64,000 nucleotides of DNA from Dongia_B sp035539075 (GCA_035539075.1 DATLJB010000031.1:1-64000); one strand, 5' to 3'; shown: positions 34,897 to 44,022, counted from the first letter of the stretch. Program-made: numbers and translations. Notes: generated from the sequence alone by a model not told the origin.

Positions 34897-36273
34897 ATGT
34901 TGTCGTACGAAAAGCAAGATAAATTCCTATCTGGAACATCTGCCGCCGGCCTTTTGAGGTCATTTGATCCGAACTGGCTCGCGGTTTTACTGTTTATGAT
35001 TGTTCTACCCATGGCCCAAGCTGTCGCCTACAGGCTCGATATCTGGCAATTACTTTCGCCGTCTGTAGCTCTGGGCCTCCTCGCTGTCTCTTATCCAGTG
35101 TTCTACGTCAGCACGCGAGGCCTTTTGTCAGCAGCACAGGGCAGGGCGCTCGGCATCCTGCTCGCGGGCTCCGCGGTCCTGTTGCTTGTCGCCACCGATT
35201 TCTGTGGCGTCTTTGCTGCAGAAAATCAGCCTTCCGATCTCATTGCCCACTTCTCAATCGGCGTCGCCATCGCGGCGGCGTTTCTATTGCTGGAGATCGG
35301 CAAGCAGCGTTTGCAACGACTGGCTTTCCTGCCGACCTCATTGCTGGCGGCACTCGCCGCTGTCGCGGGGGCCGGCGCCGTGATGGAGCCATTCCTGACC
35401 ATGACAGTCCGGACATTGCCGATTGTCGGCGATGAAGTGTTTCGTCACCTCGACAGTATTCTTGGTCTTGACGTGCTGATCATCATTGCGCAATTCGAGC
35501 ACAGCAGCGCGACCCTGCATTTTGGTCTCGAAGTTGCCTATTCGGGTTTGATCTTCCTGGTGGCGGGAGCGGCGTGGTCGGAGCAAGTGTTTCGTCCTGA
35601 GAATCGCGGCAGCCTCCTGCTACAGATTCTGGTGGCCGCATGCATTGGCTATGCGTGCTATTTCGTCATGCCGGCAGTCGGTCCACGCTATTTCTTTGGC
35701 AGCGATTTTCCCATGCATATGCCGGAGGTGACTGCCGATGCCGTGTGGACATCCACAGCCACCGACGCACCGCGCAATTGCCTGCCGTCCCTCCATGCGA
35801 CCTGGTCGATTCTGACCTGGCTCTCTTTGCGGCATTCGCCGCGGTGGCATCGGCAGATCGGTGCTGTTTTCGTGTTTCTCACTTTCCTCGCGACGCTTGG
35901 CCTCGGAGAGCATTACGCCATCGACTGGCTGGCTGCCATGCCGCTCGTTGCACTGGTGCGCGGCATTACCTGCAACTCCCTGCCGCTGTCAGATAGAACG
36001 CGACAGCAGGCGATCTGCATCGGCGCGGCATTGCTCGTCGGCTGGGTGATTGTTTTGCGGCTGGCAAGCAGCGACCTGGATAGCGGCATTGGTTTTGCCA
36101 TCTTCTCGCTGACGTCACTCCTGCTGCCAATCTGGATCGAAGCCCGTCTGGCACAAGTAGAAAGAAAAGCGCTGCAAACCGCAGCCTCCGTCACGGCCGG
36201 ACCTCTTTCAGGGCTCTCAGGCGAGCCCGAAGCGGAACAGGCGCTGCCGGCCCTCAACGCGGCGGCGGATTGA
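34897..36273 (+). CDS. PAP2-family membrane phosphatase/phosphotransferase (Aur1/Ipt1-like)
   Basis: Polytopic inner-membrane protein of 458 aa with ~12 hydrophobic helices. The C-terminal half carries the catalytic marks of the inositolphosphotransferase-like PAP2_3 group: NCLPSLHATWSILTWLSL and, later, GEHYAIDWLAAMP with the His-x3-Asp pair. Such proteins cleave or transfer lipid phosphate head groups; the substrate here is unknown. The N-terminal helices (residues ~20-200) form an extra membrane region. The last ~35 residues are soluble and Ala/Gly-rich. The start ATG has no clear Shine-Dalgarno sequence, so the true start may differ by some codons. Confidence 0.8.
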   Translation: MLSYEKQDKFLSGTSAAGLLRSFDPNWLAVLLFMIVLPMAQAVAYRLDIWQLLSPSVALGLLAVSYPVFYVSTRGLLSAAQGRALGILLAGSAVLLLVATDFCGVFAAENQPSDLIAHFSIGVAIAAAFLLLEIGKQRLQRLAFLPTSLLAALAAVAGAGAVMEPFLTMTVRTLPIVGDEVFRHLDSILGLDVLIIIAQFEHSSATLHFGLEVAYSGLIFLVAGAAWSEQVFRPENRGSLLLQILVAACIGYACYFVMPAVGPRYFFGSDFPMHMPEVTADAVWTSTATDAPRNCLPSLHATWSILTWLSLRHSPRWHRQIGAVFVFLTFLATLGLGEHYAIDWLAAMPLVALVRGITCNSLPLSDRTRQQAICIGAALLVGWVIVLRLASSDLDSGIGFAIFSLTSLLLPIWIEARLAQVERKALQTAASVTAGPLSGLSGEPEAEQALPALNAAAD

Positions 36274-36306
36274 GCATCATCATGACAGCACCGGCGTTCA
36301 TTTTCA

Positions 36307-36331
36307 CGTAACACAGGTTACGGCCGTAACG
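36307..36331. promoter_or_regulatory. Palindromic operator candidate upstream of the cytochrome c gene
   Basis: Three alternating copies of the half-site CGTAAC: CGTAAC (36307-36312), GTTACG (36317-36322) and CGTAAC (36325-36330). The last two form a perfect 14-bp palindrome GTTACGGCCGTAAC. It lies 100 bp before the gene; the binding factor is unknown. Confidence 0.5.
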
Positions 36332-36431
36332 ATTTTCCCGATTTGTGCAATCCCGCGGTAGCGCGGTCCCACCAATTTGCCACTTGGTGATCATCGTCTG
36401 GTCATCGTCGAGCAGAGCGAAGGTGGCCGAG

Positions 36432-37307
36432 ATGAGAGGGGGGATCGTCAACAGGCTGAGGCTTGTCCTGTTTGTCGCTATTATTGGTATGTCAGCCACC
36501 CGCCATCCCGCCAGTGCCGAGACGTTGTTGGAGCGCGGCGCCTATCTGGTCAATGGCATCGGCAATTGCGGTAACTGCCACTCGCCACAGGAGCCAGACG
36601 GTACCTTGTCCGGCCCGGCACTTTCCGGCGGCAAGGCGCTGCTTGCCAAAGTCTTCACCGCCTATCCGCCGAACCTGACGCCCGACATTGAAACGGGCCT
36701 CGGCCGTTGGACCGAAGACCAGATCGTGACCGCGATCCGCGAGGGAAGCCGTCCGGACGGAACGATTCTCCGGCCGCCCATGCCGGTGGCTTTCTATCGC
36801 GGCATGTCCGATCGCGATGCCCATGCCATCGCCATCTATCTGCGCTCGTTGCAGCCGGTGAAGAGCAAGGTGCCGGACTCCCACTATAGCGGACCGGTGC
36901 CCGCCAGCTACGGTGGGCCCGTCCACGGCGTCCCCGATCCCGCGCCGGCGGACAAGGTTGCCTATGGCCGATATCTCGCGCAGATCGGTCATTGCCTGCT
37001 ATGCCATACGCCGCGGGACGCAAATGAGAAGCCCGATATCGCCCATTTTGCCGGCGCCGGCGGCGCGATCATCCGTGGTGTCTTCGGTGAAATCGTCAGC
37101 CCGAACATCACGCCGGATACCCATACCGGCATCGGCACCTGGAGCGACCAGCAGATTGCCGATGCGCTGACCAAAGGCATCCGGCCCGACGGTTCCCAAC
37201 TCGCTTCGCCGATGCCCTGGCGCTATCTTTCGACACTCCGGCAGCGGGATGTCGATGCGCTCGTTGCCTATCTCCGCAGCCTGAAGCCGATCGCCCGCGA
37301 ACCGTAA
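36432..37307 (+). CDS. Dihaem c-type cytochrome
   Basis: Periplasmic cytochrome of 291 aa with a signal peptide (RLRLVLFVAIIGMSATRHP, ending ASA). Two haem sites are seen, GNCGNCHSPQ near residue 55 and GHCLLCHTPRD near residue 195, each followed by a mono-haem domain with the repeat NLTPDIETGLGRW / NITPDTHTGIGTW and a later PMP segment with the axial Met. This is the form of the c subunit that takes electrons from alcohol, aldehyde or gluconate dehydrogenases, though no dehydrogenase lies here. I chose ATG 36432 because it gives a proper signal peptide and AAGGTGG lies upstream. Confidence 0.88.
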   Translation: MRGGIVNRLRLVLFVAIIGMSATRHPASAETLLERGAYLVNGIGNCGNCHSPQEPDGTLSGPALSGGKALLAKVFTAYPPNLTPDIETGLGRWTEDQIVTAIREGSRPDGTILRPPMPVAFYRGMSDRDAHAIAIYLRSLQPVKSKVPDSHYSGPVPASYGGPVHGVPDPAPADKVAYGRYLAQIGHCLLCHTPRDANEKPDIAHFAGAGGAIIRGVFGEIVSPNITPDTHTGIGTWSDQQIADALTKGIRPDGSQLASPMPWRYLSTLRQRDVDALVAYLRSLKPIAREP

Positions 37308-37386
37308 TGGCTGAACGCGGTTCCGGTCGGCCGGCAGGCATTTCACCAGAAACCACTTTTCCTGCGGGCGGCAGCGGCGTATCATT

Positions 37387-37402
37387 TTGACCGATTGATC
37401 AA
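37387..37402. promoter_or_regulatory. RutR-type operator before hydA
   Basis: TTGACCGATTGATCAA matches TTGACCAnnTGGTCAA at 12 of 14 fixed positions, 60 bp upstream of the hydA start. The TTGACC half could double as a -35 box. A second imperfect palindrome TGACC-ATG-GGTCA (37435-37447), with a spacer one base too short, lies nearer the gene. Confidence 0.6.
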
Positions 37403-37462
37403 GTTTCGGGCTAACCGGACGGTCACGCGTTTGATGACCATGGGTCAGATTGGGAGAAAGCC

Positions 37463-38917
37463 ATGTCGCTGTTAATCAGGGGCGGCACCGTCGTCACCGC
37501 CGAGGAAATGAAACGCGCCGATGTCTATTGCGCCGATGGCGTGATCAAGGCGGTCGGGGAAAAGCTGGATGTACCAGCCGGCGCCAAGATAGTGGATGCC
37601 GGCGGCCAGTATGTCATGCCCGGCGGCATCGATCCCCATACGCATATGCAGCTGCCCTTCATGGGCACGGTTGCCAGCGAGGACTTCTTCACCGGCACTG
37701 CCGCTGGCCTCGCCGGCGGCACGACGATGATCATCGATTTCGTCATTCCGGCGCCCAATACCTCGCTGCTCTCGGCCTATGACCAGTGGCGCGACTGGGC
37801 GAAGAAATCCTGCGCCGATTATTCCTTCCATGTCGCCGTCACCTGGTGGAGCGACCAGGTTTATGAGGATATGGGCGTGCTGGCGCGCGAGCGCGGTGTC
37901 AACAGCTTCAAGCACTTCATGGCCTATAAGAACGCCATCATGGTGCCCGACGAGAACCTGGTGAAAAGCTTCGCCCGCTGCCTGGAACTGGGCGCCATGC
38001 CGACCGTCCACGCGGAGAACGGCGAACTCGTCTATCATCTGCAGCAGGAGATCCTGAAAAAAGGCATCACCGGCCCCGAGGGCCATCCACTGTCGCGGCC
38101 GCCGGAGGTGGAAGGTGAGGCGGCCAACCGCGCGATCCGCGTGGCGCAGGTGATCGGCAATCCGCTCTATATCGTCCATAATTCCTGCAAGGAAGCGGTT
38201 GAGGCGATCGTCCGCGCCCGCAACGAGGGGCAGCGGGTTTATGGCGAAGTTCTCGCCGGCCATCTGCTGATCGACGATTCCGTCTATCGCCATCCCGATT
38301 GGAACGTGGCGGCGGCGCATGTGATGAGCCCACCCTTCCGGCCGAAGGAGAACCAGGAGATTCTCTGGCGCGCCTTGCAGGCCGGCAATCTGCAGACCAC
38401 AGCCACCGATCACTGCTGCTTCTGCGCCGACCAGAAAGCCATGGGCCGCAACGACTTCACCAAGATCCCGAATGGCACCGGCGGTGTCGAGGACCGCATG
38501 TCCGTCATGTGGCATCATGGCGTCAATACCGGACGCCTGACGCCGATGGAATTCGTCAAGGTGACATCGGCCAATGCCGCGCAGATCTTCAACATCTATC
38601 CGCGCAAGGGCTCGGTCAGTGTCGGCGCCGATGCCGATCTCGTGGTCTGGGACCCGAAGGGCACACGCACCATCTCGGCCAAGACCCATCACCAGAAGGT
38701 CGATTACAACATCTTCGAGGGCATGACGGTGCAGGGCATCAACAGCTACACGATCAGCCAGGGCAAGGTGGTCTGGGCTGATGGCAAGCTGAACGTGCAG
38801 GAAGGTGCCGGCCGCTATATCGACCGGCCGACTTTCCCGGCCGTGTTTGATGCCGTCGAGAAGGTCAATACGCGCCGCAAGCCGGCACCGGTGCAGCGGG
38901 CCAAAGCCGCGCAGTAA
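37463..38917 (+). CDS. hydA: Dihydropyrimidinase
   Basis: Zinc amidohydrolase of 484 aa that opens dihydrouracil or dihydrothymine to the N-carbamoyl beta-amino acid, step two of reductive pyrimidine breakdown. Zinc ligands are seen in GIDPHTHMQLP, the carbamylated lysine in FKHFMAYKNAIM, His in TVHAENGELV, His in YIVHNSCKEAV and Asp in TTATDHCCFC. It begins at ATG 37463 behind GGGAGAAAG and is followed by a terminator. It lies ~4 kb from preT/preA, separated by a leftward CNNM gene and rutR, but carries the same operator type. Confidence 0.95.
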   Translation: MSLLIRGGTVVTAEEMKRADVYCADGVIKAVGEKLDVPAGAKIVDAGGQYVMPGGIDPHTHMQLPFMGTVASEDFFTGTAAGLAGGTTMIIDFVIPAPNTSLLSAYDQWRDWAKKSCADYSFHVAVTWWSDQVYEDMGVLARERGVNSFKHFMAYKNAIMVPDENLVKSFARCLELGAMPTVHAENGELVYHLQQEILKKGITGPEGHPLSRPPEVEGEAANRAIRVAQVIGNPLYIVHNSCKEAVEAIVRARNEGQRVYGEVLAGHLLIDDSVYRHPDWNVAAAHVMSPPFRPKENQEILWRALQAGNLQTTATDHCCFCADQKAMGRNDFTKIPNGTGGVEDRMSVMWHHGVNTGRLTPMEFVKVTSANAAQIFNIYPRKGSVSVGADADLVVWDPKGTRTISAKTHHQKVDYNIFEGMTVQGINSYTISQGKVVWADGKLNVQEGAGRYIDRPTFPAVFDAVEKVNTRRKPAPVQRAKAAQ

Positions 38918-38940
38918 AGGCTGCCCGCATCGTACTTCGC

Positions 38941-38971
38941 AGCCGGGGCCGGAAAGCGGCCCCGGCTTTTT
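38941..38971. terminator. Intrinsic terminator between hydA and the CNNM gene
   Basis: A 10-bp perfect stem (38941-38950 with 38958-38967) and a 7-nt loop, followed by TTTTT on the + strand. It separates two convergent genes. Confidence 0.85.
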
Positions 38972-38973
38972 CA

Positions 38974-40308
38974 TCAGCCATCCTCATCAGGATCGGGCAG
39001 CCGGCTGACGAGCAGCTTGTCGATGCGACGGCCATCCATATCGACGATCTCAAAGCGCCAGCCATCCCATTCGAAATGATCACCGGCAACGGGAATGCGG
39101 CCGAGACGGAACAGCGCAAAACCGGCGATGGTGTGAAAATCGTCTTCGGGATGGTCACGGATGCCCAACCGGTCGAAGGCGTCGGCCGCCGCCATCATGC
39201 CGTCGATCAATAGCGATCCGTCCGCACGTTCGGTCACCTCGGGCTCGTCGCCTTCTTCGCTGGGGATATCGCCGGCAATGGCTTCGAGGAGGTCGGTCTG
39301 GGTGACAATCCCTTCGAGACCGCCATATTCGTCGACGATCACAGCCATGCGGACCGGCTTCTTCTTGAAGTGTTCCAAAACCTGGAGGAGCGAGGTGCCC
39401 TCGGGGACAATCAGCGGCTCCTGGAGCGTCGCCAGCGGATCGACATCGCCGCCATCCAGCAACTGATCGAAAAGGTCCTGTTTGCGCAGAATGCCAACCA
39501 CGTCATCAACGCTGCCGCGGCTGACGATCACAAGAGCATGGCGGCACTCACGCAGCCGCTTCAGGATGGTAGGGCGATCGTCATTCGCATCGATCCAAAC
39601 CACATCGGGCCGCGGTGTCATGTAATCGCTGATGCGGCGCTCGCCGATCCCGATAACCCGTTCGACAACTTCCTGTTGCGCTTGGTGCAACAATCCGGCC
39701 TCGCCGCTGGCTGTCACGAGCAGACGAATTTCCTCAGGTGAATGCAGCGTTTCCTCGCCTTCGCCGGGCTTCAGACCGAATAGGCGCAAAACCAGGTTGC
39801 CGAGGCCATTGAGCAGGAAGATGGCCGGGCGCAGCAGGAACAGGAAGATGCCCAGCGGCCGTACCACCAACAATGCCGTCGGTTCGCTCTTCTGCAGGGC
39901 GAAGCTTTTCGGAGCCAGCTCGCCGAGAACGATATGCAGCGAGGTGATCACTGCGAAGGCAACGGCAACGGAGATGGTATGGGAGCCGGTCGCGACCCAG
40001 TCCGAGGGCAGGAAAACCAGCAGCGGCTCGACCAGATGCGCGAGCGCCGGCTCGCCAACCCATCCCAGAGCCAGCGAGGAAATGGTGATGCCGAGCTGGG
40101 TTGCCGCCAGATTGGCATCGAGATGATCAATCGCCCGCGAGAGCGCTATGGCATTGCGCCGCCGCTGCGCCACAAGCTCCGCGACGCGGCTGCGGCGTAC
40201 CGCCACCAGCGAGAACTCAGCGGCAACGAAAAAACCGTTCGCCAGCACGAGGAGAAGAACGAGCGCAATCTTCAAAAGATCGCCGATGCTGTCGTCACCA
40301 CTGGACAT
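38974..40308 (-). CDS. CNNM/CorC-type transporter-associated membrane protein (HlyC/CorC family)
   Basis: A 444-aa protein with the classic three parts: an N-terminal DUF21/CNNM membrane domain of four helices (FFVAAEFSLVAVRRSRVAEL, LGITISSLALGWVGEPAL), a CBS-domain pair from ~200 to 325 (YMTPRPDVVWIDANDD, and VRMAVIVDEYGGLEGIVTQ) and a C-terminal CorC_HlyC domain (FHTIAGFALFRLGRIPVAGD). Such proteins are linked to Mg2+ or Co2+ export and resistance. Its leftward gene sits between hydA and rutR and shows no functional tie to pyrimidine breakdown. Confidence 0.92.
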   Translation of the reverse strand: MSSGDDSIGDLLKIALVLLLVLANGFFVAAEFSLVAVRRSRVAELVAQRRRNAIALSRAIDHLDANLAATQLGITISSLALGWVGEPALAHLVEPLLVFLPSDWVATGSHTISVAVAFAVITSLHIVLGELAPKSFALQKSEPTALLVVRPLGIFLFLLRPAIFLLNGLGNLVLRLFGLKPGEGEETLHSPEEIRLLVTASGEAGLLHQAQQEVVERVIGIGERRISDYMTPRPDVVWIDANDDRPTILKRLRECRHALVIVSRGSVDDVVGILRKQDLFDQLLDGGDVDPLATLQEPLIVPEGTSLLQVLEHFKKKPVRMAVIVDEYGGLEGIVTQTDLLEAIAGDIPSEEGDEPEVTERADGSLLIDGMMAAADAFDRLGIRDHPEDDFHTIAGFALFRLGRIPVAGDHFEWDGWRFEIVDMDGRRIDKLLVSRLPDPDEDG

Positions 40309-40360
40309 TGGCAGCTAGCCCCAATCAGATGTGGAATAGATCAAATGGCGGTATGGGTGG

Positions 40361-41053
40361 TCAGGCCGTCGTACCAAGACCGCAGCCGGTGAGAATGATG
40401 TCGCTGACCTGAAATGCCGCCTGCTGATAGTCTTCTTGCGTCAAGGTCTCGCGACCGAGCACGGCCGCGATTTGCGCTGCGAAGTCGGCATAGGTCTGGG
40501 TGTTGGCCCAGATCATGAAAAACAAGTGCCGCGGATCGACCCGCCGCATCTTGCCGGCGGCGATCCAGCCTTCGATCACTTTGGATTTGCGGTCTACCCA
40601 GTCCCGCAATTCCTCCTGCAGGAAGTCGCTGATCTGGGGCGCGCCATGGATGACCTCGTTGGCGAAGACGCGCGAGGCGAGTGGGCGTTGCTGCGCGAGA
40701 TCGATCTTTGCCGCGATATAATGCCGGAGGGCCTCGGCCGGGTCGCTTTCCGGTTTGATCAGATCACCGCTGCCGAGCCAGAGCTCGAGGATTGCCTGCA
40801 GCACCTGACGGTAGAGATCCTTCTTGGTCTTGAAATAGTAGTGCAGGTTCGCCTTCGGCACGCCGGCGCGTTTGGCGATCTCAGCTGTCGTCGCGCCGGA
40901 AAATCCGGTTTCCGCAAAGACTGATTCAGCGGCGGCGAGGATGCGGGCTTCTATGCTGGCCCGTGAAATCTGTCGGACCCCCTTGGCTGCCTGGCTGCGA
41001 CGGCCCGGTGACGCATGGGGCTTCGATTCGATCTTACCCTTGGTGATCGGCAC
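40361..41053 (-). CDS. rutR: TetR-family pyrimidine-responsive repressor RutR
   Basis: A 230-aa TetR-family repressor that aligns along its whole length with E. coli RutR: the helix-turn-helix TTAEIAKRAGVPKANLHYYF and TKKDLYRQVL, then ILELWL, ASRVFANEVIHGAPQISDFL, KVIEGWIAAGKMRRVDPRHL and FFMIWANTQTYADFAAQI. RutR binds uracil or thymine. I chose GTG 41053 as start because GGGGAGGA lies 9 bases before it; an upstream ATG at 41107 has no such site. It is divergent from preT, with two RutR-like palindromes between them, so self-control is likely. Confidence 0.92.
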   Translation of the reverse strand: MPITKGKIESKPHASPGRRSQAAKGVRQISRASIEARILAAAESVFAETGFSGATTAEIAKRAGVPKANLHYYFKTKKDLYRQVLQAILELWLGSGDLIKPESDPAEALRHYIAAKIDLAQQRPLASRVFANEVIHGAPQISDFLQEELRDWVDRKSKVIEGWIAAGKMRRVDPRHLFFMIWANTQTYADFAAQIAAVLGRETLTQEDYQQAAFQVSDIILTGCGLGTTA

Positions 41054-41142
41054 TGACGTGATTCCTCCCCCAACAGGCGGTGGGCCGGGCGTCCCGCCGC
41101 GATTCATGCGTATTTCGCTGCGTGAACCTTAACATGCCAAAA

Positions 41143-41158
41143 CTGATCAGGCGGTCAG
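41143..41158. promoter_or_regulatory. Second, weaker RutR-type operator between rutR and preT
   Basis: CTGATCAGGCGGTCAG keeps the TGATCA/GGTCA half-sites and 2-bp centre of the RutR palindrome but differs at the outer bases. Its centre is 23 bp from that of the next site, about two DNA turns, so two repressor dimers could bind on one face. Confidence 0.45.
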
Positions 41159-41165
41159 AAAAAAC

Positions 41166-41181
41166 TTGATCAAATGGTCAA
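41166..41181. promoter_or_regulatory. RutR-type operator between rutR and preT
   Basis: TTGATCAAATGGTCAA matches TTGACCAnnTGGTCAA at 13 of 14 fixed positions. It lies 96 bp upstream of preT and ~113 bp upstream of rutR, and can serve as a -35 region for preT. Confidence 0.7.
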
Positions 41182-41276
41182 AAATCTTCATGCTCGATTC
41201 CAACAGACGGAAAACGTCGGGCGCGATTGGCTGCAGGATGCAGCCATGAGGATGATGCCGAGAATGGGAGAGAAAG

Positions 41277-42641
41277 ATGACGCAATCCGCGATGCCGGAT
41301 ATCGCGCCTGCACGCCTGGGACAACAGCAGCTCGCCGAAAACTTCGACGATGTGAAGCCAGTCCTCGATCGCAAGAGGGCCTTGGTCGAAAGCAGCCGCT
41401 GCTATTTCTGCTTCGATGCCCCGTGCCAGGAAGCCTGTCCGACCGCCATCGATATCCCCAATTTCATCCGCATGATCTCGACCGACAATGTGCGCGGGGC
41501 GGCGGAGAAGATCTTCGAGCAGAACATCCTCGGCGGCATGTGCGCCCGGGTCTGCCCGACCGAGATCCTCTGCGAGGATTCATGTGTGCGCAACACCTCG
41601 GAGGATAAGCCGGTCAATATCGGCGCGCTACAGCGCTATGCCACCGACAAACTGATGGAACAGGGCGTCCATCCGTTCCGGCGCGGCGAGCTGAGCGGCA
41701 AGCAGGTCGCCGTGGCCGGCGGCGGCCCGGCGGGCCTCTCGGCCGCTCATCGCCTCGCCATGCTGGGCCATGACGTCACGATCTTCGAGGCAAAGGACAA
41801 GCTCGGCGGGCTCAACGAATACGGCATCGCCGCCTATAAGACGGTCAACGATTTCGCCCAGCGCGAGGTCGATTGGCTGCTGAAGATCGGCGGCATCACG
41901 CCGAAGACAAAAATGGCGCTCGGCCGCGACATCACGCTGGAAAACCTGCGGCGCGACTATGACGCCGTCTTCATTGGCCTCGGCCTTGCCGGCGTCAATG
42001 CGCTGGCCCTCGACGGTGAGGAGATGGATGGCGTGCTCGATGCCGTCGATTACATCGCCCGGCTGCGCCAGGCCAAGGACAAGTCGAAACTGCCGGTCGG
42101 CCGCAAGATCGTCGTCATCGGTGGCGGCAATACGGCAATCGATATCGCCGTCCAGTCGAAGCGCCTCGGCGCCGAGGATGTGACCCTGGTCTATCGCCGC
42201 GGCCCCGAACAGATGAGCGCCACCTGGCATGAGCAGGAATTCGCCCAGGTCAATGGTGTCACCATCAAGCATTGGGCAAAGCCGGTGCGCCTGATCGGCC
42301 ATAAGGGTGCGGTACGCGAGGTCGTATTCGAATATACCCAGCTCGATCAGGACGGAAAGCTGATCGGCACCGGCGAGACCTTCACCCTCCTCTGCGACGT
42401 GGTCTTCAAGGCGATCGGCCAGAAGCTGGTCAAGGACCCGGTCAATGGCAAGGTACATGAGACGCTGGATCTCGCGGGCGGCAAGATCGTCGTCAATGAC
42501 GACATGCAGACCTCGTTGCCGGACGTCTGGGCCGGCGGCGATTGCGTCGCCTCGGGCATCGATTTGACGGTGCAAAGCGTCGAGGATGGCAAGATCGCCG
42601 CCATCGCCATCGACCGCTATCTGCGTGGCCTCAATCGCTGA
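41277..42641 (+). CDS. preT: NAD-dependent dihydropyrimidine dehydrogenase subunit PreT
   Basis: Flavoprotein subunit, 454 aa, of the enzyme that reduces uracil and thymine to their dihydro forms, step one of reductive breakdown. The N-terminal iron-sulfur region has CYFCFDAPCQEACPTAID and GGMCARVCPTEILCEDSC. An FAD site VAVAGGGPAGLSAAHRLAML and an NAD(P)H site KIVVIGGGNTAIDIAVQS follow, and the C-terminal FAD motif is VWAGGDCVASGIDLTVQSVE. It begins at ATG 41277 after GGGAGAGAAAG, and preA follows at 49 bp. Confidence 0.95.
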   Translation: MTQSAMPDIAPARLGQQQLAENFDDVKPVLDRKRALVESSRCYFCFDAPCQEACPTAIDIPNFIRMISTDNVRGAAEKIFEQNILGGMCARVCPTEILCEDSCVRNTSEDKPVNIGALQRYATDKLMEQGVHPFRRGELSGKQVAVAGGGPAGLSAAHRLAMLGHDVTIFEAKDKLGGLNEYGIAAYKTVNDFAQREVDWLLKIGGITPKTKMALGRDITLENLRRDYDAVFIGLGLAGVNALALDGEEMDGVLDAVDYIARLRQAKDKSKLPVGRKIVVIGGGNTAIDIAVQSKRLGAEDVTLVYRRGPEQMSATWHEQEFAQVNGVTIKHWAKPVRLIGHKGAVREVVFEYTQLDQDGKLIGTGETFTLLCDVVFKAIGQKLVKDPVNGKVHETLDLAGGKIVVNDDMQTSLPDVWAGGDCVASGIDLTVQSVEDGKIAAIAIDRYLRGLNR

Positions 42642-42690
42642 TCAAATAAATCGACGAGCGCCTGCAACGGCGCCTGATGGGAGAATGACC

Positions 42691-43965
42691 ATGGCTGACA
42701 TCCGTTCGAATTTCGTCGGCATCAAATCGCCCAATCCGTTCTGGCTCGCCTCGGCGCCACCGACCGACAAGGAAATCAATGTCGTACGCGCTTTCAAGGC
42801 CGGCTGGGGTGGCGTCGTCTGGAAAACGCTCGGCGAGAACCCGCCGGTCGTGAATGTCAGCTCGCGCTACGGCGCCATGCATGTCAACGAGATGCGCATG
42901 GTCGGCTTCAACAATATCGAGCTGATCTCCGACCGGCCGCTGGAAATCAATCTGCAGGAGATCAAGAAGGTGAAGCGCGACTGGCCGGACCGGGCCATGG
43001 TCGTCTCGCTGATGGTGCCCTGCGAGGAGCAGAGCTGGAAACGCATCCTGCCGCTCGTAGAAGAGACCGGCGCCGACGGGATCGAGCTCAATTTCGGCTG
43101 CCCGCATGGCATGTCGGAACGCGGCATGGGCTCGGCCGTGGGCCAGGTGCCGGAATATGTCGAAATGGTCGCCCGCTGGTGCAAGCAATATACCCGCATG
43201 CCGGTGATCGTGAAGCTAACGCCCAATATCACCGATATCCGCGGGCCCGCCCGGGCGGCGAAGCGCGGCGGCGCCGATGCCGTCTCCCTGATCAATACCA
43301 TCAATTCGATCTGCGCCGTCGATCTCGATTTGATGGCGCCGACCCCGGTCGTGGACGGCAAGGGCACCCATGGCGGCTATTGCGGCCCGGCGGTGAAGCC
43401 GATCGCCATGAACATGGTGGCGGAGATCGCCCGTGACCCCGAAACCGCCGGCCTGCCGATCTCGGCGATCGGCGGCATCAGCAACTGGCGCGACGCCGCC
43501 GAGTTCATGTCCTTGAGCGCCGGCACCGCCCAGGTCTGTACCGCCGCCATGCATCACGGCTTCAAGATCGTCGATGACATGGTGACCGGCCTCAAGAACT
43601 GGATGGACCAGAAGGGTTACGCGACGATCGAGGATTTCCGCGGCCGCGCCATTCCCAATGTCACCGACTGGAAGTATCTCAACATCAATTATAAATCGAT
43701 CGCCCATATCGACCAGGACAAGTGCATCAAATGCGGGCTCTGCCATATCGCCTGCGAGGACACCTCGCACCAGTCGATCGCGGCCCTGCGGGCCGATGGC
43801 AAGCGCCGCTATGAGGTGATCGAGGAAGAGTGTGTGGGCTGCAACCTCTGCAACCATGTCTGCCCGGTGCCGGACTGCATCACCATGGTTTCAGTGGATA
43901 TCGGCAAGCCTTATCTGAACTGGACCCAGGACCCGCGAAATCCGATGGCGAAGGCGGCGGAATAA
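42691..43965 (+). CDS. preA: NAD-dependent dihydropyrimidine dehydrogenase subunit PreA
   Basis: FMN-containing catalytic subunit, 424 aa. The barrel has NFVGIKSPNPFWLASAPPTD at the start and the active-site loop ELNFGCPHGMSERGMG with the proton-donating Cys. GGISNWRDAAEFM is part of the FMN-phosphate site. The C-terminal ferredoxin-like domain carries two 4Fe-4S motifs, CIKCGLCHIACEDTSHQ and CVGCNLCNHVCPVPDCI. The ATG at 42691 is correctly spaced from GGGAG; an ATG 6 bp earlier is too close. It partners with PreT. Confidence 0.95.
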   Translation: MADIRSNFVGIKSPNPFWLASAPPTDKEINVVRAFKAGWGGVVWKTLGENPPVVNVSSRYGAMHVNEMRMVGFNNIELISDRPLEINLQEIKKVKRDWPDRAMVVSLMVPCEEQSWKRILPLVEETGADGIELNFGCPHGMSERGMGSAVGQVPEYVEMVARWCKQYTRMPVIVKLTPNITDIRGPARAAKRGGADAVSLINTINSICAVDLDLMAPTPVVDGKGTHGGYCGPAVKPIAMNMVAEIARDPETAGLPISAIGGISNWRDAAEFMSLSAGTAQVCTAAMHHGFKIVDDMVTGLKNWMDQKGYATIEDFRGRAIPNVTDWKYLNINYKSIAHIDQDKCIKCGLCHIACEDTSHQSIAALRADGKRRYEVIEEECVGCNLCNHVCPVPDCITMVSVDIGKPYLNWTQDPRNPMAKAAE

Positions 43966-44022
43966 GGAGCGGCAGGGGACTGTGGGTAACTTAGCAAGAT
44001 ATGCTGCAGCGCACAGTTGACG

